From SB15 sp964639245 (GTDB lineage Bacteria; Chloroflexota; Anaerolineae; Aggregatilineales; J027): a stretch of DNA of 64,000 bases. The stretch lies in assembly GCA_964639245.1 (NCBI GenBank), contig CAZXCU010000006.1, forward strand, positions 62,001 to 126,000, given 5' to 3'. Made by a program: the position numbers and the translations under genes. The notes below the pieces were generated by a model. That model worked only from the letters and a program-made list of their open reading frames with translations, searched no databases and had not been told where the DNA came from. Shown here one piece after another: positions 7,754-15,977 of the stretch. Every line of letters starts with the position of its first letter. The stretch's first letter is position 1.

Positions 7754-9619
7754 TTACCCGTTGACGCGCCCATCTTCCGGTGCGACATTGAATTGGGCCG
7801 GCCATGGGATGTAATTGCTGAAAAATTCCTCATCCTCAATAATGATTTCATCGCCTTGATAGACGGTGCGGTAGACGTAGACTTCTGCCCCCGCAACCGC
7901 ATAATCCGTCTGGATGATTTGACCGGGCGAAAGCGAAGAATCGGCATGATAAACAGCGGGCGGGGCGGCTTTTTCATTTTTGATAACCGGGCCTTCTTTT
8001 TCGACCCGCCGTCCCATGCTGGTACTGTAAAATTTAAAGGTGACGGTGCTGCTGCCGGGATTCACATACCCTTCAACCAGCAGATGATAGGGGGTGTCGT
8101 TCAAAAAGCGGAAATCCACGACAGGCGAATAGACAGTAGCATCCATGCCCGGCCCCTCACCGGATTCATAGTAGCCCACACGGTAGCCGTGTGGATGGCG
8201 TTCCAGAATCGGGAATCCGCCATAAAAAGCCGCCTGAAAGACGGTGCTGGACACCTGACACACCCCACCGCCTACCCCGGTGATGGTCTGCCCACCGACG
8301 ATAATCAGCCCTTCTTCAAAGCCTTCTTCGGTACTGACTTCACCAAGCCATTGATTGAAGGAAAATTCCTCGCCGGGCGGAATAACCACCCCATGAATCC
8401 GTGAAGTCGCCACTTCGATATTGGCGCGGCGGGCAGCCGTTGAGCCGAAATAATAGGTCGTGGCTTGCACCACCAATTCGGTAATGCCCAAATCAACCGC
8501 TTTGGCATTGTCGTTAATGACCGGAACAGTTTCCTCAAAAATCAGCGGAACACTGCGGTCAGTGGTTGAAAAAACGGCTTCGGGGAATTTTTGCAGCGTG
8601 GCTTCAACGTTCAATCCCAAGCCATTCTCGCTGCTTTCGATGACTTCTAATTGGCGGGTCTGGTCGTTAAAAACAAAACGGGCATTTTGGGGGTCACGGC
8701 TGAGTTCTTCGGTCAGCCCGACTAGAAATTCGCGGGCTTGGTCGAGGGTGATGTAAACATCATAATAAGCTGTACCATCTTCATTGTCGATGCGTTCAAT
8801 TCGCAGCATATTTTCAATGGAGATCGGTTTGGCAATCCAAGGGCCTGCCGCGATGCCATATTCTGCGGGTACATAAAAGCGCACCCCTTCGGCATTCAGC
8901 GCGGCTTGGACTTCGGCGGTGGCTTCATCTGCGCTGACAATCGCGGGCTGGGCAACTTCAACATTCAAATTGATGATGCTGCGCGTATTCATTGCCAGAA
9001 TTTCCTGCTGGAGAAGCTGCATCGTCTGGTCAATATCTACGACTAAGCCTACCTGACTGGGTGTGGAAATGACCTGACCATTTTGCAAAGTAAGCGTTGC
9101 ATCCATGACAGGCTGATTGATGTAATTTTCTGCCATATTGCGGATGAGTGTTTCGGCTTCGGTCTGGTTATAGCGAATAACCGGGGCGACAGGTGCGCCG
9201 CTTTGCCATGCTGCCAATTGTGCATTGAGATTTTGCGCCCAGTTGCCATCTCGCCCAACGTTATATGCTGCATCGACAGTCGCGTTGACATCAAAAGTGA
9301 TGCCTAATTCCTTGCCCGTATATTCCCATTGCTGGTCGCCATATTGAAAAACAAAGGTGGCTTCATCGCTGTAGTTAGGTTGGCTGCGTAAAGCAGCAAC
9401 GGCTTCTGAACGAGTCATGCCACTAAGACTAACCCCGTAAATGGGCGAAATGCCGGGATAAATCTGGTCTTGGGACATGAATTGATACCCTGCCAGCAAT
9501 GCCAGCAGCGTAAAAAATAGCAGGATAACCCCCGTTCCCGTGAGCAAAGCCACGCGGATAAACCACGGGTTTACACTGTCGGGGACAGGGCGGGGATTCA
9601 CATAGTAGGGTTGGCTCAT
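7754..9619 (-). CDS. VanW family protein with peptidoglycan-binding-like domains
   Basis: A 621-residue membrane-anchored protein: one N-terminal transmembrane helix (about residues 22-46) and then an extracytoplasmic part. Repeats in the style of PG_binding_4 occupy about 60-350 (for example GISPIYGVSLSGMTRSEA). A VanW domain lies at about 400-545, with RIHGVVIPPGEEFSFN, TGVGGGVCQVSSTVFQAAF and RHPHGYRV. VanW proteins occur in vancomycin-resistance clusters and widely in Gram-positive-type envelopes, but their biochemical role is unresolved. The size and layout match YoaR-like proteins of Firmicutes and Chloroflexota. It stands alone, divergent from an M23 peptidase gene; wall remodelling is a reasonable inference. 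Confidence 0.9.
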   Translation of the reverse strand: MSQPYYVNPRPVPDSVNPWFIRVALLTGTGVILLFFTLLALLAGYQFMSQDQIYPGISPIYGVSLSGMTRSEAVAALRSQPNYSDEATFVFQYGDQQWEYTGKELGITFDVNATVDAAYNVGRDGNWAQNLNAQLAAWQSGAPVAPVIRYNQTEAETLIRNMAENYINQPVMDATLTLQNGQVISTPSQVGLVVDIDQTMQLLQQEILAMNTRSIINLNVEVAQPAIVSADEATAEVQAALNAEGVRFYVPAEYGIAAGPWIAKPISIENMLRIERIDNEDGTAYYDVYITLDQAREFLVGLTEELSRDPQNARFVFNDQTRQLEVIESSENGLGLNVEATLQKFPEAVFSTTDRSVPLIFEETVPVINDNAKAVDLGITELVVQATTYYFGSTAARRANIEVATSRIHGVVIPPGEEFSFNQWLGEVSTEEGFEEGLIIVGGQTITGVGGGVCQVSSTVFQAAFYGGFPILERHPHGYRVGYYESGEGPGMDATVYSPVVDFRFLNDTPYHLLVEGYVNPGSSTVTFKFYSTSMGRRVEKEGPVIKNEKAAPPAVYHADSSLSPGQIIQTDYAVAGAEVYVYRTVYQGDEIIIEDEEFFSNYIPWPAQFNVAPEDGRVNG

Positions 9620-9739
9620 GGTCTATCCTGCATTCATCAATTTATTTCTATCATATCATGCTTGCGATTTTAAAATTAGGCGCTCTCATGACGCAAACGG
9701 GGTGTGATACAATGCTCACCAATCATGTTGAGGCGATGT

Positions 9740-10654
9740 ATGCGAAAGTTTTTACTCCTTTTTCCGCTCCTTCTGGTTCTTATCTTGGCTTTTTCTCATC
9801 CAACCGTTAGCAAGGCACAAGTCAACCTCCTGATACAAATTCAGCCCAAAGAAATTCAGCAGGGACGCACCGGGATTATCCGTGTGGTTGCACCGGGCGA
9901 TACCACCCGGATGCAGGTGTTGTTTGATGGACGGGTATATCCGATGTATCCGACTAACGAGGGCGATTGGGTAGGCTTTCTCGTGGTGGATATGGAAGCA
10001 ACTCGCGGTGCAGATATCCCGGTAGATGTATATACATGGTCAGGGGAAACGGGTAATCCACCGCAGCGCGATGTGGTTTCAATTGTGTGGGGCAGTTTTG
10101 ATTATCAAAATATCGCTATTCCCTACGAACAAACCGATCTATTAGATGCCAATACCAACCGCGAAGAATTAAATACCCTCGTGCGGGTGTATGGGCGAAT
10201 AAGCCAGCAAAAGTATTGGACAGGGGCGCTGCAACTGCCCGTCTTGGGCCCGCAAATTTCGACGTTTGGCGGGATTCGAACCTACAACGAGGGGGTGCTG
10301 GAAAGTCGTCATACGGGGGTGGATTATCGCGCCAATCTGGGGGAAAACACGCTGGCTTCTGGCAATGGGGTGGTCGTGTTTGCTCAACGCCTGCCCATTC
10401 GCGGCAATCATGTGGTGATTGATCATGGGTGGGGAGTTCTCACCGGCTATTCGCATTTGAGCGAAATTTATGTGGTGCCGGGGCAGCGCGTGGTTGCAGG
10501 CGATATTATCGGCCTTGTCGGGGCAACCGGACGGGTACAGGGCGCACATATGCACTTTGAGCTGACGGTGAATGGCCTGTGGGTTGACCCATCACAATTT
10601 TTGAATCTCACGATCCCCGAAGCAGCCAATGGATTAATGATGGTGGGACGCTGA
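9740..10654 (+). CDS. Secreted M23 family metallopeptidase
   Basis: The 304-residue protein has a signal peptide (MRKFLLLFPLLLVLILAFS), a beta-rich N-terminal region and a C-terminal LytM/M23 domain. Its zinc ligands are visible as HTGVD (His and Asp) and AHMHFE (HxH). M23 enzymes cleave peptide cross-links in peptidoglycan. I chose the ATG at 9740 because TTGAGG precedes it and it gives a clean signal peptide; GTG 9704 would overlap the probable -10 element TACAAT at 9708-9713. The stop overlaps the next gene's start (TGATG). Confidence 0.9.
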   Translation: MRKFLLLFPLLLVLILAFSHPTVSKAQVNLLIQIQPKEIQQGRTGIIRVVAPGDTTRMQVLFDGRVYPMYPTNEGDWVGFLVVDMEATRGADIPVDVYTWSGETGNPPQRDVVSIVWGSFDYQNIAIPYEQTDLLDANTNREELNTLVRVYGRISQQKYWTGALQLPVLGPQISTFGGIRTYNEGVLESRHTGVDYRANLGENTLASGNGVVVFAQRLPIRGNHVVIDHGWGVLTGYSHLSEIYVVPGQRVVAGDIIGLVGATGRVQGAHMHFELTVNGLWVDPSQFLNLTIPEAANGLMMVGR

Positions 10655-10971
10655 TGGTCAAGTTGATGATTCTCTACAAAAAGCCCGATTACATCCCGGA
10701 TTTTGAAGCGAATTACACCACCAATCTGGCACTCTTGGAAAAAATGCCCGGTATCTTGCGGCGACAAGCCAATATGGTGCTGGGCGGGCCGGGGGGACAT
10801 TCGCCTTATTATCGGTGTTTGGAATTTTATTTTGAGGATTTTAACACTTTAGATGCGGCGCTGCGTTCAGAGGCAGGGGTTGAAGCCGGACAAGACTTGA
10901 TGCGCTACGCGGGGACGCTGGTTGAACTCATTTTTGTGGATGTGTTTGAGGACACAACCCCACCCCAATAA
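10654..10971 (+). CDS. EthD-family protein
   Basis: A 105-residue protein beginning MVKLMILYKKPDYIPDF with the dimeric ferredoxin-like alpha+beta pattern of EthD: an N-terminal strand, the region around the PGILRRQANMV strand, and RCLEFYFEDFNTLDAAL. EthD proteins are small dimeric barrel proteins linked to ether degradation in actinobacteria; elsewhere the role is unclear. It overlaps the M23 stop by one base, so it is translationally coupled to it although the functions look unrelated. Confidence 0.82.
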   Translation: MVKLMILYKKPDYIPDFEANYTTNLALLEKMPGILRRQANMVLGGPGGHSPYYRCLEFYFEDFNTLDAALRSEAGVEAGQDLMRYAGTLVELIFVDVFEDTTPPQ

Positions 10972-10982
10972 AATTGCCTGTC

Positions 10983-11003
10983 GGGTAGGCAGTTGACCTA
11001 CCC
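10983..11003 (+). promoter_or_regulatory. Inverted repeat just upstream of the menG -10 element
   Basis: GGGTAGG and CCTACCC are perfect 7-base arms around a 7-base spacer. They lie between the EthD stop and a perfect TATAAT at 11011-11016. The right arm covers part of the -35 window, so the element could be an operator for the downstream methyltransferase or a terminator of the upstream gene; no U-tract follows. Confidence 0.4.
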
Positions 11004-11052
11004 ACCCTGCTATAATCCACAACAGGTTTCCTTTTAGTGAAAATAGGCACAA

Positions 11053-11754
11053 ATGAGCAAGGGCTATAAATCTTCCTACGATGTACAGGCGATGTTCGGA
11101 CGCATTGCCCACCGCTATGATTTGATGAACCGCTTGATGACCTTTGGGCAGGATATGCGCTGGCGGCGGTTTATGGTGGCGCAGTTAAAACTGCCCAAGA
11201 ATGCCAAAGTTCTGGATATTGCGGCGGGAACAGGAGATATTGCCTTTGTGGTGCGGGAAAATTATCCCGATGCCGTAGTCGTGGCGGGTGATTTCGCGCT
11301 GCCGATGATGCAAGTCGGGAAACGCCGTCCGATGGGTGAAAAAGTTTTCTGGTCTGGGGCGGACGGGTTGAATCTGGCTTTTCCTGACAACACCTTTGAC
11401 GCAATTGTGAGTGGCTATTTATTCCGTAATGTACCGGATATTGAACGGGCGCTGGCGGAACAATATCGGATTTTAAAACCGGGCGGAATCATGGCAACAC
11501 TGGATACTTCTCCACCGCCGGATAATTTGCTCAAACCGTTTATCCTGATTCACCTGAAATACATCATCCCCATGTTAGGGAATTTCATCGTGAAAGACCC
11601 GGATGCTTATACCTATTTGCCAGAAAGCACCATGCGCTTCAAAACCCCGGACGATTTTGCCGCGCTGATGCGAAATGCCCGTTTTGCTGATGTCCAGTAT
11701 CAACGATTCATGTTAGGAACCATGGCCGTACATTGGGGACGGAAAATGTCTTAA
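11053..11754 (+). CDS. menG: Demethylmenaquinone methyltransferase (UbiE/MenG family)
   Basis: A 233-residue SAM methyltransferase with the UbiE-type opening VQAMFGRIAHRYDLMNRLMTFG, SAM motif LDIAAGTGDIAF, the signature FRNVPDIERALAEQYRILKPGG and a C-terminal LGTMAVHWGRK. The enzyme makes the last step of menaquinone (or ubiquinone) synthesis; menaquinone is expected in Chloroflexota, hence menG. A perfect TATAAT (11011-11016) lies about 36 bases before the ATG. No other quinone genes are in the window. Confidence 0.88.
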   Translation: MSKGYKSSYDVQAMFGRIAHRYDLMNRLMTFGQDMRWRRFMVAQLKLPKNAKVLDIAAGTGDIAFVVRENYPDAVVVAGDFALPMMQVGKRRPMGEKVFWSGADGLNLAFPDNTFDAIVSGYLFRNVPDIERALAEQYRILKPGGIMATLDTSPPPDNLLKPFILIHLKYIIPMLGNFIVKDPDAYTYLPESTMRFKTPDDFAALMRNARFADVQYQRFMLGTMAVHWGRKMS

Positions 11755-11788
11755 ACTTGTCCGTAAGGTCGTTAAGGAGAGTGATACG

Positions 11789-12091
11789 ATGGAAACAGTT
11801 TTAAGCATTAACTTGATTGCCTCAAACCCGAAAGTACGACAGGGACGGCCTTGTCTAGTTGGAACGGGGATTCGCGTAACGGATATTGTGATGGCAACTT
11901 TGTTTCACCAGCGCACGCCGGACGAAATTGCGAGTGACTATGGCGTTTCGTTAGGACAGGTATACGCGGCATTGGCTTATTACTATGAGCATAAGCCAGA
12001 TTTGGACGAGGACATTCGTTTGCAAATTATGACAGCGCGGGAATTAAAGGAAAAACGTGTTGGAAGCCAAGAAAATCCGCTTTTACCTTGA
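11789..12091 (+). CDS. DUF433 (VapB-like) antitoxin
   Basis: A 100-residue protein with the DUF433 core: an N-terminal arm, IASNPKVRQGRPCLVGTGIRVTDIV, and a helix-turn-helix (RTPDEIASDYGVSLGQVYAALAYYYEH). DUF433 proteins are winged-helix DNA-binding antitoxins usually paired with PIN-like DUF5615 proteins. The next gene overlaps its 3' end by 35 bases and encodes exactly such a partner. AAGGAGAG lies before the ATG. It probably neutralises the partner and autoregulates the pair. Confidence 0.85.
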   Translation: METVLSINLIASNPKVRQGRPCLVGTGIRVTDIVMATLFHQRTPDEIASDYGVSLGQVYAALAYYYEHKPDLDEDIRLQIMTARELKEKRVGSQENPLLP

Positions 12092-12398
12092 TGAAAATGT
12101 ACAAGTTATTATCGCTCAACAATTACGCAAACGGGGGATTGAGGTAATCACTGTCCGTGAATTAAATTTGCTAGGGGATGCAGATGTCAACCATTTGCAG
12201 CGTGCAACTGAAATGGGTCATGTTCTCTGTACCCATGATGCTGATTATATTCAATTGGCCTCTGAACAAATTGACCATGCAGGCATTGTCTTTGGACAGC
12301 AAGACCAGCACTATATTGGAGATTGGGTTAAAGGTTTAGAACTTCTTCATGCCGTCTATACTCCTGGCGAAATGAAAAATCGGGTCGAATACCTTTAA
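12057..12398 (+). CDS. DUF5615 PIN-like protein, putative toxin of the DUF433 pair
   Basis: A 113-residue protein with the PIN-like Mut7-C/DUF5615 pattern: FYLDENVQVIIAQQLRKRGIEVITV (first acidic cluster), ADVNHLQRATEMGHVLCTHDADYIQLA (second cluster with THDADY) and GIVFGQQDQH. These acidic residues are the expected metal site of a PIN-like nuclease. The start is GTG, 35 bases inside the antitoxin gene, which fits translational coupling. Toxicity is inferred from family context only. Confidence 0.83.
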   Translation: MLEAKKIRFYLDENVQVIIAQQLRKRGIEVITVRELNLLGDADVNHLQRATEMGHVLCTHDADYIQLASEQIDHAGIVFGQQDQHYIGDWVKGLELLHAVYTPGEMKNRVEYL

Positions 12399-12487
12399 TC
12401 GTCGGCTTAAGCCAAAATGGGTTCGATAAAAAGCCCCACCCCTTTTTTGTCCAATTTCTTATTTTTTAGAAACTGTAAGGGAAAATG

Positions 12488-12507
12488 GGAGAACAGCGAT
12501 ATTCTCC
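12488..12507. terminator. Weak hairpin between convergent DUF5615 and leuS genes
   Basis: GGAGAA and TTCTCC form a 6-bp stem with an 8-base loop in the 150-base gap. On the minus strand it is followed by CCATTTTCCC, so it may end the leuS transcript. The rest of the gap shows no gene. Confidence 0.3.
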
Positions 12508-12549
12508 AAGCCTGAAAAATAGCGCCGTTCTCGTTTTGAAGGTCAAAGT

Positions 12550-15336
12550 TTACAGCACGATGCTAACCATGTTGCCACGTGCCACGTAGATAACCTTCTT
12601 GGGTTCATGCCCGTTCATCAACGCCTGCACCTTTTCCGAGGCTAAGGCGACTGCTTTGGCATCCTCTTCAGAAATATCTGCCGCCACAGGGATACGGTCA
12701 CGAACTTTCCCATTGACCTGCACCACCAGCGTGACTTCTTCTTCGGCAGCGATTTCGGCATTGTAGACAGGCCACACCTGGGTATGGATGCTATATGCTC
12801 CGCCGATTTTTGCCCACAATTCTTCGGCCACAAACGGTGTAAAGGGGGACATCAACAGCAGCATGGTTTGAACGGTTTCGTGCCAAGCCTCCGCGCTGAT
12901 ATTTTTGGCTTTGATGCTTTGTTGCAGCGTATTTTTCAACTCCATCAAAGAGGCAACAGCCGTATTGAAGCTGAATTTTTCTAAGCCATCCGACACACGG
13001 GCAATGGTTTGATGGGTTTTCCGCAGCAAATCGCGGTTGGCTTTTTCGTCGGGTTGGCCTTGCGGTGCGCCCGCCTGCACAATATCCCAAACATCATCCA
13101 GCCAGCGCACCACGCCTTGAATACCCTGACTGTCCCACGGGCCGCCTTTTTCAAATTTAAACGCGAACATCAAATAGGCTCGCACTGTGTCTGCGCCATA
13201 TTTTGCGACCAGTTCATCGGGATTGACAACGTTGCCCTTGCTCTTGGACATGCGCTGCACTTCTAAGCGGTGTTTCAATTGATTGACATTGTTCTGCCCT
13301 TCAATTTCGGGGATGTCAATGTCAGCATTTTCGACGACTTCCACTGTGACCCAATTTTCGTCACTGACCGTCCCTGTGTTGACCGTCAAAATGCGTTCGG
13401 TGCGGCGGACAATTTCACCGACCACCCCATCAAAATCGACGGGAATGTCAGCGCTGCGGTCAATCACCTGAACTTTATCAGCAAACAGTTTTTCATCTTC
13501 AAACCAACCCGAAGCCATGATGACATGCCCCGCCCGCGCTTCTCCCAGAATCTGTCCCTGATTCCGCAAAGTCAGCATGGGTTCATCAAACACACCCTCC
13601 GGGTTACGTCCATGACGGCGCATGGCTTCGGCGGTATCGTTGAAAATGCCAAAATCACGCATGGCTTTGGTAAATTCACGCGCATACAACAGGTGCATGG
13701 TGGCGTGTTCCGCCCCACCTGTGTACACATCCACCGGCAGCCAATAGGCCGCTTCTTCGGGGTCAAAGGCTGCCGCCTCATAATTCGGACTCAGATAACG
13801 ATAGTAGTACCATGACGAACACATAAACGTATCCATCGTATCCGTTTCACGACGGGCAGGTTTGCCATCTTGGGTGGTGGTGTTCAAAAACCCTTGATGA
13901 TAATTCAAGGGACTCTGGCCTGTGGGCATAAATTCGACATCTTCTGGCAGCACCACCGGCAGTTTTTCATCCGGTACGGTTTCCATGCGACCATCTTCGC
14001 CATGCACAATCGGGATGGGCGACCCCCAATAGCGCTGACGACTAATCAGCCAATCGCGCAGACGGTAATTGACCGCTTCTTTGCCAATACCTGTTTTTTC
14101 CAGCCAATCAATCACGGCGCTAATGGCGGGATTTTTGCGGCCTTTGTCATTCGATGCCCTTGTGCTGTTAAAATGCCCGCTGTTGACCATCACGCCTTCA
14201 TGGGAATGGGCTTCAACCATTGTCTCAGGATTCAAGTCCTCACCTTCGGGCTGGATGACAACGCGAATCGGCAAATGGTATTGACGGGCAAAATCAAAGT
14301 CGCGCTGGTCATGGGCTGGCACGGCCATAATTGCGCCACTGCCATAGGTAATCAGCACATAATCGGCAACCCACACCTGAATCTTTTCCTGATTGACCGG
14401 ATTAATAGCATAGCCGCCGGTGAAAACACCTGTTTTTTCTTGGTCTTCTGCCATCCGGTCAATTTCGGTTTTACGGGCTGCGGCTGAAATATAGGCTTCA
14501 ACCGCATCTTTTTGTTCGGGCGTAGTGATTTTTTGCACCAGTTCATGTTCTGGCGCTAATACCATGAAGGTTGCCCCCCACAAGGTATCGGGGCGGGTGG
14601 TGAAAATGGTGATGTCATCGCCGTGTTCAGATTTAAAAGTGACATGTGCGCCTTCACTGCGTCCAATCCAGTTGCGCTGCATGTTCATAATCATCTCGGG
14701 CCAATCCAATTGGCTGTAGTCCAGCAATTCATCGGCATAGCGGGTGATGTTGAAGAACCACTGGGTCATCAATTTTTGGATAACCGGTTGGCCTGTACGT
14801 TCATCTTTGCCATCAATGACCTGTTCATTTGCCAGAACCGTTTGCAAGGTGGGCGACCAGTTGACCATCGCTTCGCCACGATAGGCCAAGCCGTTTTCAT
14901 AAAACACCTTGAAAAACCATTCTGTCCATTGGTAATAGTTCGGGTCACAACTGACTGCTTCGCGTTCCCAATCGAACATCGCTCCCATGCTGCGTAATTG
15001 TTTACGCATCCGTTCGATATTGGCGTATGTCCATTTCCACGGATGAATATTGCGCTGCACAGCGGCATTTTCGGCAGGCAGGCCAAAGGCATCAAAGCCC
15101 ATCGGGAACAGGACGTTATAACCTTTCATTCGCATGTAGCGGGCGCGGGCATCGGAAGGGGTCATGGCGAACCAATGACCAATATGCAAATCCCCACTAG
15201 GGTAGGGCAGCATCGTCAGAGCGTAGTGTTTGGGTTTTGACCAGTCAACGCGGGAACGGTATAGACCATCTTGTTCCCACCTTTCTGACCAATAACTTTC
15301 AATTTGCTTAGAGTTATACTCGGTAGGGATGGTCAT
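12550..15336 (-). CDS. leuS: Leucyl-tRNA synthetase
   Basis: LeuS charges tRNA-Leu. The 928-residue protein has the class I HIGH motif (PYPSGDLHIGHW, about residues 44-55), the CP1 editing signature TTRPDTLWGATF, the KMSKS-type loop RMSKSKGNVVNP and a C-terminal VQVNGKVRDRI segment. It is longer than the usual 800-870 residues; the extra length lies between LRNQGQILGEA and RMSKSKG, in the leucine-specific insertion. The ATG at 15336 has GAGGAG before it. It is the last gene of a unit led by a T-box riboswitch whose specifier codon is CUC (Leu), which ties expression to uncharged tRNA-Leu. Confidence 0.97.
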   Translation of the reverse strand: MTIPTEYNSKQIESYWSERWEQDGLYRSRVDWSKPKHYALTMLPYPSGDLHIGHWFAMTPSDARARYMRMKGYNVLFPMGFDAFGLPAENAAVQRNIHPWKWTYANIERMRKQLRSMGAMFDWEREAVSCDPNYYQWTEWFFKVFYENGLAYRGEAMVNWSPTLQTVLANEQVIDGKDERTGQPVIQKLMTQWFFNITRYADELLDYSQLDWPEMIMNMQRNWIGRSEGAHVTFKSEHGDDITIFTTRPDTLWGATFMVLAPEHELVQKITTPEQKDAVEAYISAAARKTEIDRMAEDQEKTGVFTGGYAINPVNQEKIQVWVADYVLITYGSGAIMAVPAHDQRDFDFARQYHLPIRVVIQPEGEDLNPETMVEAHSHEGVMVNSGHFNSTRASNDKGRKNPAISAVIDWLEKTGIGKEAVNYRLRDWLISRQRYWGSPIPIVHGEDGRMETVPDEKLPVVLPEDVEFMPTGQSPLNYHQGFLNTTTQDGKPARRETDTMDTFMCSSWYYYRYLSPNYEAAAFDPEEAAYWLPVDVYTGGAEHATMHLLYAREFTKAMRDFGIFNDTAEAMRRHGRNPEGVFDEPMLTLRNQGQILGEARAGHVIMASGWFEDEKLFADKVQVIDRSADIPVDFDGVVGEIVRRTERILTVNTGTVSDENWVTVEVVENADIDIPEIEGQNNVNQLKHRLEVQRMSKSKGNVVNPDELVAKYGADTVRAYLMFAFKFEKGGPWDSQGIQGVVRWLDDVWDIVQAGAPQGQPDEKANRDLLRKTHQTIARVSDGLEKFSFNTAVASLMELKNTLQQSIKAKNISAEAWHETVQTMLLLMSPFTPFVAEELWAKIGGAYSIHTQVWPVYNAEIAAEEEVTLVVQVNGKVRDRIPVAADISEEDAKAVALASEKVQALMNGHEPKKVIYVARGNMVSIVL

Positions 15337-15355
15337 ATGTTCTCCTCGTTTTAGC

Positions 15356-15505
15356 TCACCTTTGTTTATGCTTGCTTTTGGTATTACGGACGGGAACAGG
15401 CGCACGGGCAGGTTCGTTCGGCTTTAGGAGTTTGCCAAGCGACTCCAGCATTTCAAGAAGGCTATCAAGAAGCGAACGCTGCTTTTTTTCGGCTGTTTTC
15501 GTCAT
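15356..15505 (-). CDS. Small basic protein between the T-box and leuS, unknown function
   Basis: The frame encodes 49 residues (MTKTAEKKQRSLLDSLLEML...) with an amphipathic leucine-rich helix near residues 11-30 and a basic Pro/Lys/Arg tail. AAAGAGA lies a few bases before the ATG at 15505; an in-frame start at 15541 would add 12 residues. It ends 19 bases before leuS, so it would be under T-box control. It may be a real small gene or a leader peptide; no family is recognised. Confidence 0.5.
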   Translation of the reverse strand: MTKTAEKKQRSLLDSLLEMLESLGKLLKPNEPARAPVPVRNTKSKHKQR

Positions 15506-15571
15506 GATATCTCTTTCCGGTTTGGCTACTAACGAGGACATCTATTTAGAGTGTACACAAAACACACAAAA

Positions 15572-15640
15572 ACTAAAAATCCCTTCCATCACCTTTTTTC
15601 ATACGCAATGAATACGTACAAAAAAGGGACGGAAGGGATT
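15572..15640 (-). terminator. T-box terminator hairpin of the leuS leader
   Basis: On the minus strand, AATCCCTTCC (15640-15631) pairs perfectly with GGAAGGGATT (15587-15578), and an inner CCTTTTTT/AAAAAAGG helix extends it; ATTTTTAGTT follows. Its 5' arm overlaps the 3' strand of the antiterminator (CCGTCCCT, 15632-15625), so terminator and antiterminator exclude each other, as in known T-box leaders. Confidence 0.88.
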
Positions 15641-15922
15641 CCGCGTTACCACCCTCATTGGTAGCTATAAAAGTGGACCTAAAGAGATTCGAACTCTTGA
15701 CCTCTTCAATGCCATTGAAGCGCTCTCCCAGCTGAGCTATAGGCCCATAGACCTACCCACTTCATTCGACGCTTAACGGGCGTTACACGGCGCAAACTAC
15801 TCTTTGTTCATCTGCGCGGCTTCCGGGCGAGTTCAACGCGGGTATCGGGCTTACACCATCCCCGATTCGCTGCGGAGTGGCGTTTACTACTCCCGTTCAC
15901 AGCCTTTGAAGTGTTCGATTGT
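15625..15922 (-). promoter_or_regulatory. T-box riboswitch of the leuS operon, Leu (CUC) specifier, with a tRNA in the Stem III position
   Basis: Read on the minus strand. The Stem I base is GGCT/AGCC (15904-15901 with 15821-15818), followed by a GTGAA kink-turn-like loop and CGGG/CCCG. The specifier loop has AGTA on one side and GAACTCG on the other, giving codon CTC (15831-15829) followed by a purine. Next come AACGC/GCGTT and an apical ATCGGG/CCCGAT hairpin with loop GATGGTGTAAG, the conserved distal loop. Stem II is GCGCA/TGCGC with an S-turn. The T-box AGGGTGGTAACGCGG is at 15655-15641 and its antiterminator partner CCGTCCCT at 15632-15625. The bulge TGGT matches a discriminator A. Between Stem II/IIA-B and the antiterminator, a tRNA-Ala replaces Stem III. 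Confidence 0.92.
15674..15746 (-). tRNA. tRNA-Ala (anticodon GGC) embedded in the leuS T-box leader
   Basis: Folding the 73 bases by hand gives a canonical cloverleaf. The acceptor stem is GGGCCTA/TAGGTCC with the G3:U70 wobble that specifies alanine. The D arm is GCTC/GAGC and the anticodon stem CTTCA/TGAAG with loop ATGGCAT. The A32-U38 pair is typical of tRNA-Ala(GGC). The variable loop has 5 bases, and the T arm is AAGAG-TTCGAAT-CTCTT. The discriminator is A; CCA is not encoded. It is flanked by GGTAG...CTAT upstream and ATAG-CTACC downstream, which can pair and put the tRNA at the tip of a helix where T-box Stem III would be. The only promoter visible is that of the leader. Confidence 0.93.
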
Positions 15923-15928
15923 GCCTGC

Positions 15929-15958
15929 ATTATATGCGACGAAAAATTGATTTGTCAA
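15929..15958 (-). promoter_or_regulatory. Strong sigma-70-type promoter of the T-box/tRNA/leuS unit
   Basis: The minus strand reads TTGACA (15958-15953), an 18-base spacer and TATAAT (15934-15929), both perfect. Transcription should start near 15922, giving a leader of about 415 bases before the small gene. This is the strongest promoter match in the window. Confidence 0.88.
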
Positions 15959-15977
15959 GACACTAAACCACAAAATG

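Noticed and set aside
7793..8404. Open frame of about 200 codons opposite the VanW gene
   Set aside because: The VanW frame on the minus strand has clear domain motifs; the opposite frame is a by-product.
10260..10285. tRNA T-arm-like sequence (GGGATTCGAACC)
   Set aside because: It lies inside the M23 peptidase coding frame and no other tRNA arms surround it.
13270..13815. Long open frames on the plus strand opposite leuS
   Set aside because: They lie wholly within the conserved leuS frame, lack ribosome-binding sites and resemble no family; they follow from codon bias on the coding strand.
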